Shown here: piece by piece, positions 5,258 to 5,566 of the stretch
Layout: each line of letters begins with the position of its first letter
Numbering within the stretch: position 1 is the first letter of the stretch
From: an uncultured Rikenellaceae bacterium
GTDB taxonomy: Bacteria > Bacteroidota > Bacteroidia > Bacteroidales > Rikenellaceae
Length of the DNA: 5,566 nt
Assembly (NCBI GenBank): GCA_947038135.1
Contig: CAMQVM010000124.1
Coordinates: forward strand, 1-5,566
Direction: 5' to 3'
Notes under the pieces: model-generated
Told to the model about the DNA's origin: nothing
The model's input: only the letters and a program-made list of their open reading frames with translations
The model's database searches: none
Translations under genes and position numbers: made by a program

Positions 5258-5566
5258 ATGAAAAAGATATTGAATATTTTTTTAAATAAATGGGTTAAAT
5301 TTTCAGCTGTTTCCCTTATATATATACTTTGGTTTGTGGTATGGCGTGAAAGCTGGTGGACACTGATTGGTGTAGCGGTTATATATGATGTATATATATC
5401 GAAGTTGTACCTAAAGCTTTTTTGGAACAAGCACCTAGACAAAAAAAGCTCCTCAAAGCTATATAACTCTATTGGTGGATGGGTTGAGTCTATAATATTT
5501 GCTGTTGTTGTTGCATCACTCTTTAGGGTTTACTTTTTAGAGTTTTATGTAATTCCTACATCATCT
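5258..5566 (+). CDS. lepB: Signal peptidase I LepB, N-terminal part (cut by window end)
   Basis: The first 103 residues of a type I signal peptidase, which cleaves signal peptides from exported proteins at the outer face of the cytoplasmic membrane. The reading frame is open to the edge. It contains hydrophobic segments at about 14-28 and 36-47, then the segment GGWVESIIFAVVVASLFRVY (73-92) that precedes the active site. It ends in EFYVIPTSS. The final Ser103 is the predicted catalytic serine of the family motif (P-[ST]-x-S-M). The lysine general base would lie beyond the window. The ATG at 5258 is chosen because the overlapping ATG at 5254 runs into a stop after 11 codons. It lies 105 bases after dapB with no TAnnTTTG promoter between them, so cotranscription with dapB is likely. 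Confidence 0.92.
   Translation, partial: MKKILNIFLNKWVKFSAVSLIYILWFVVWRESWWTLIGVAVIYDVYISKLYLKLFWNKHLDKKSSSKLYNSIGGWVESIIFAVVVASLFRVYFLEFYVIPTSS

Noticed and set aside
5200..5442. 80-codon minus-strand ORF
   Set aside because: It overlaps the start of lepB, which is clearly coding on the plus strand. The composition is that of a reversed membrane-protein gene.
1..5566. CRISPR array, insertion sequence, prophage or defence island
   Set aside because: No spaced direct repeats, transposase, integrase or defence domain was found. The tRNA gene has no integrase or duplicated 3' end beside it.

Overview
The window looks like chromosomal DNA from an AT-rich member of the Bacteroidetes, probably an anaerobe of the order Bacteroidales. 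Four observations support this. The promoters match the Bacteroidetes form (TTTG or TTG, about 19 bp, then TAnnTTTG). The genes lack purine-rich ribosome binding sites. The tRNA does not encode its CCA end. The protein set is a TruA, a DapB whose segments read as Bacteroidales to me, and a dapB followed by a type I signal peptidase gene. This placement rests on recognition only, since no search was run.

Layout. Bases 1-767 hold no convincing gene. They contain one strong bidirectional terminator-like hairpin (320-364), a weaker nested fold (551-647) and a few short ORFs that could be chance. A tRNA-Lys(UUU) gene follows on the minus strand at 838-910, with its own promoter (941-971) and an intrinsic terminator (768-803). 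Next is a tightly packed minus-strand operon, read from right to left: truA, a FAHD1-type fumarylacetoacetate hydrolase family enzyme, an FprA-type flavodiiron protein, a FlK-like hot-dog thioesterase, and a small YbaN/DUF454 membrane protein. Gaps between these genes are 19 bp or less, and the last two overlap by 10 bp. A 49-bp divergent promoter region separates truA from dapB on the plus strand. In it, the two -7 boxes sit back to back. After dapB comes the start of lepB, which the window edge cuts exactly at the predicted catalytic serine codon.

How the genes relate. The minus-strand operon joins a tRNA modification gene to three enzymes that could protect or clean up metabolism. The flavodiiron protein would reduce O2 or NO in an anaerobe. 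The FAH protein would remove or tautomerise acylpyruvates or oxaloacetate. The thioesterase would hydrolyse an unidentified acyl-CoA. That shared theme is inference. The plus-strand pair covers lysine and diaminopimelate synthesis and protein export processing.

I see no defence system, mobile element, CRISPR array or clearly new system here. The most notable points are the abutting divergent promoters, the strong hairpin with no visible gene beside it, and the co-operonic FAHD1/FprA/FlK trio with apparently intact active sites.
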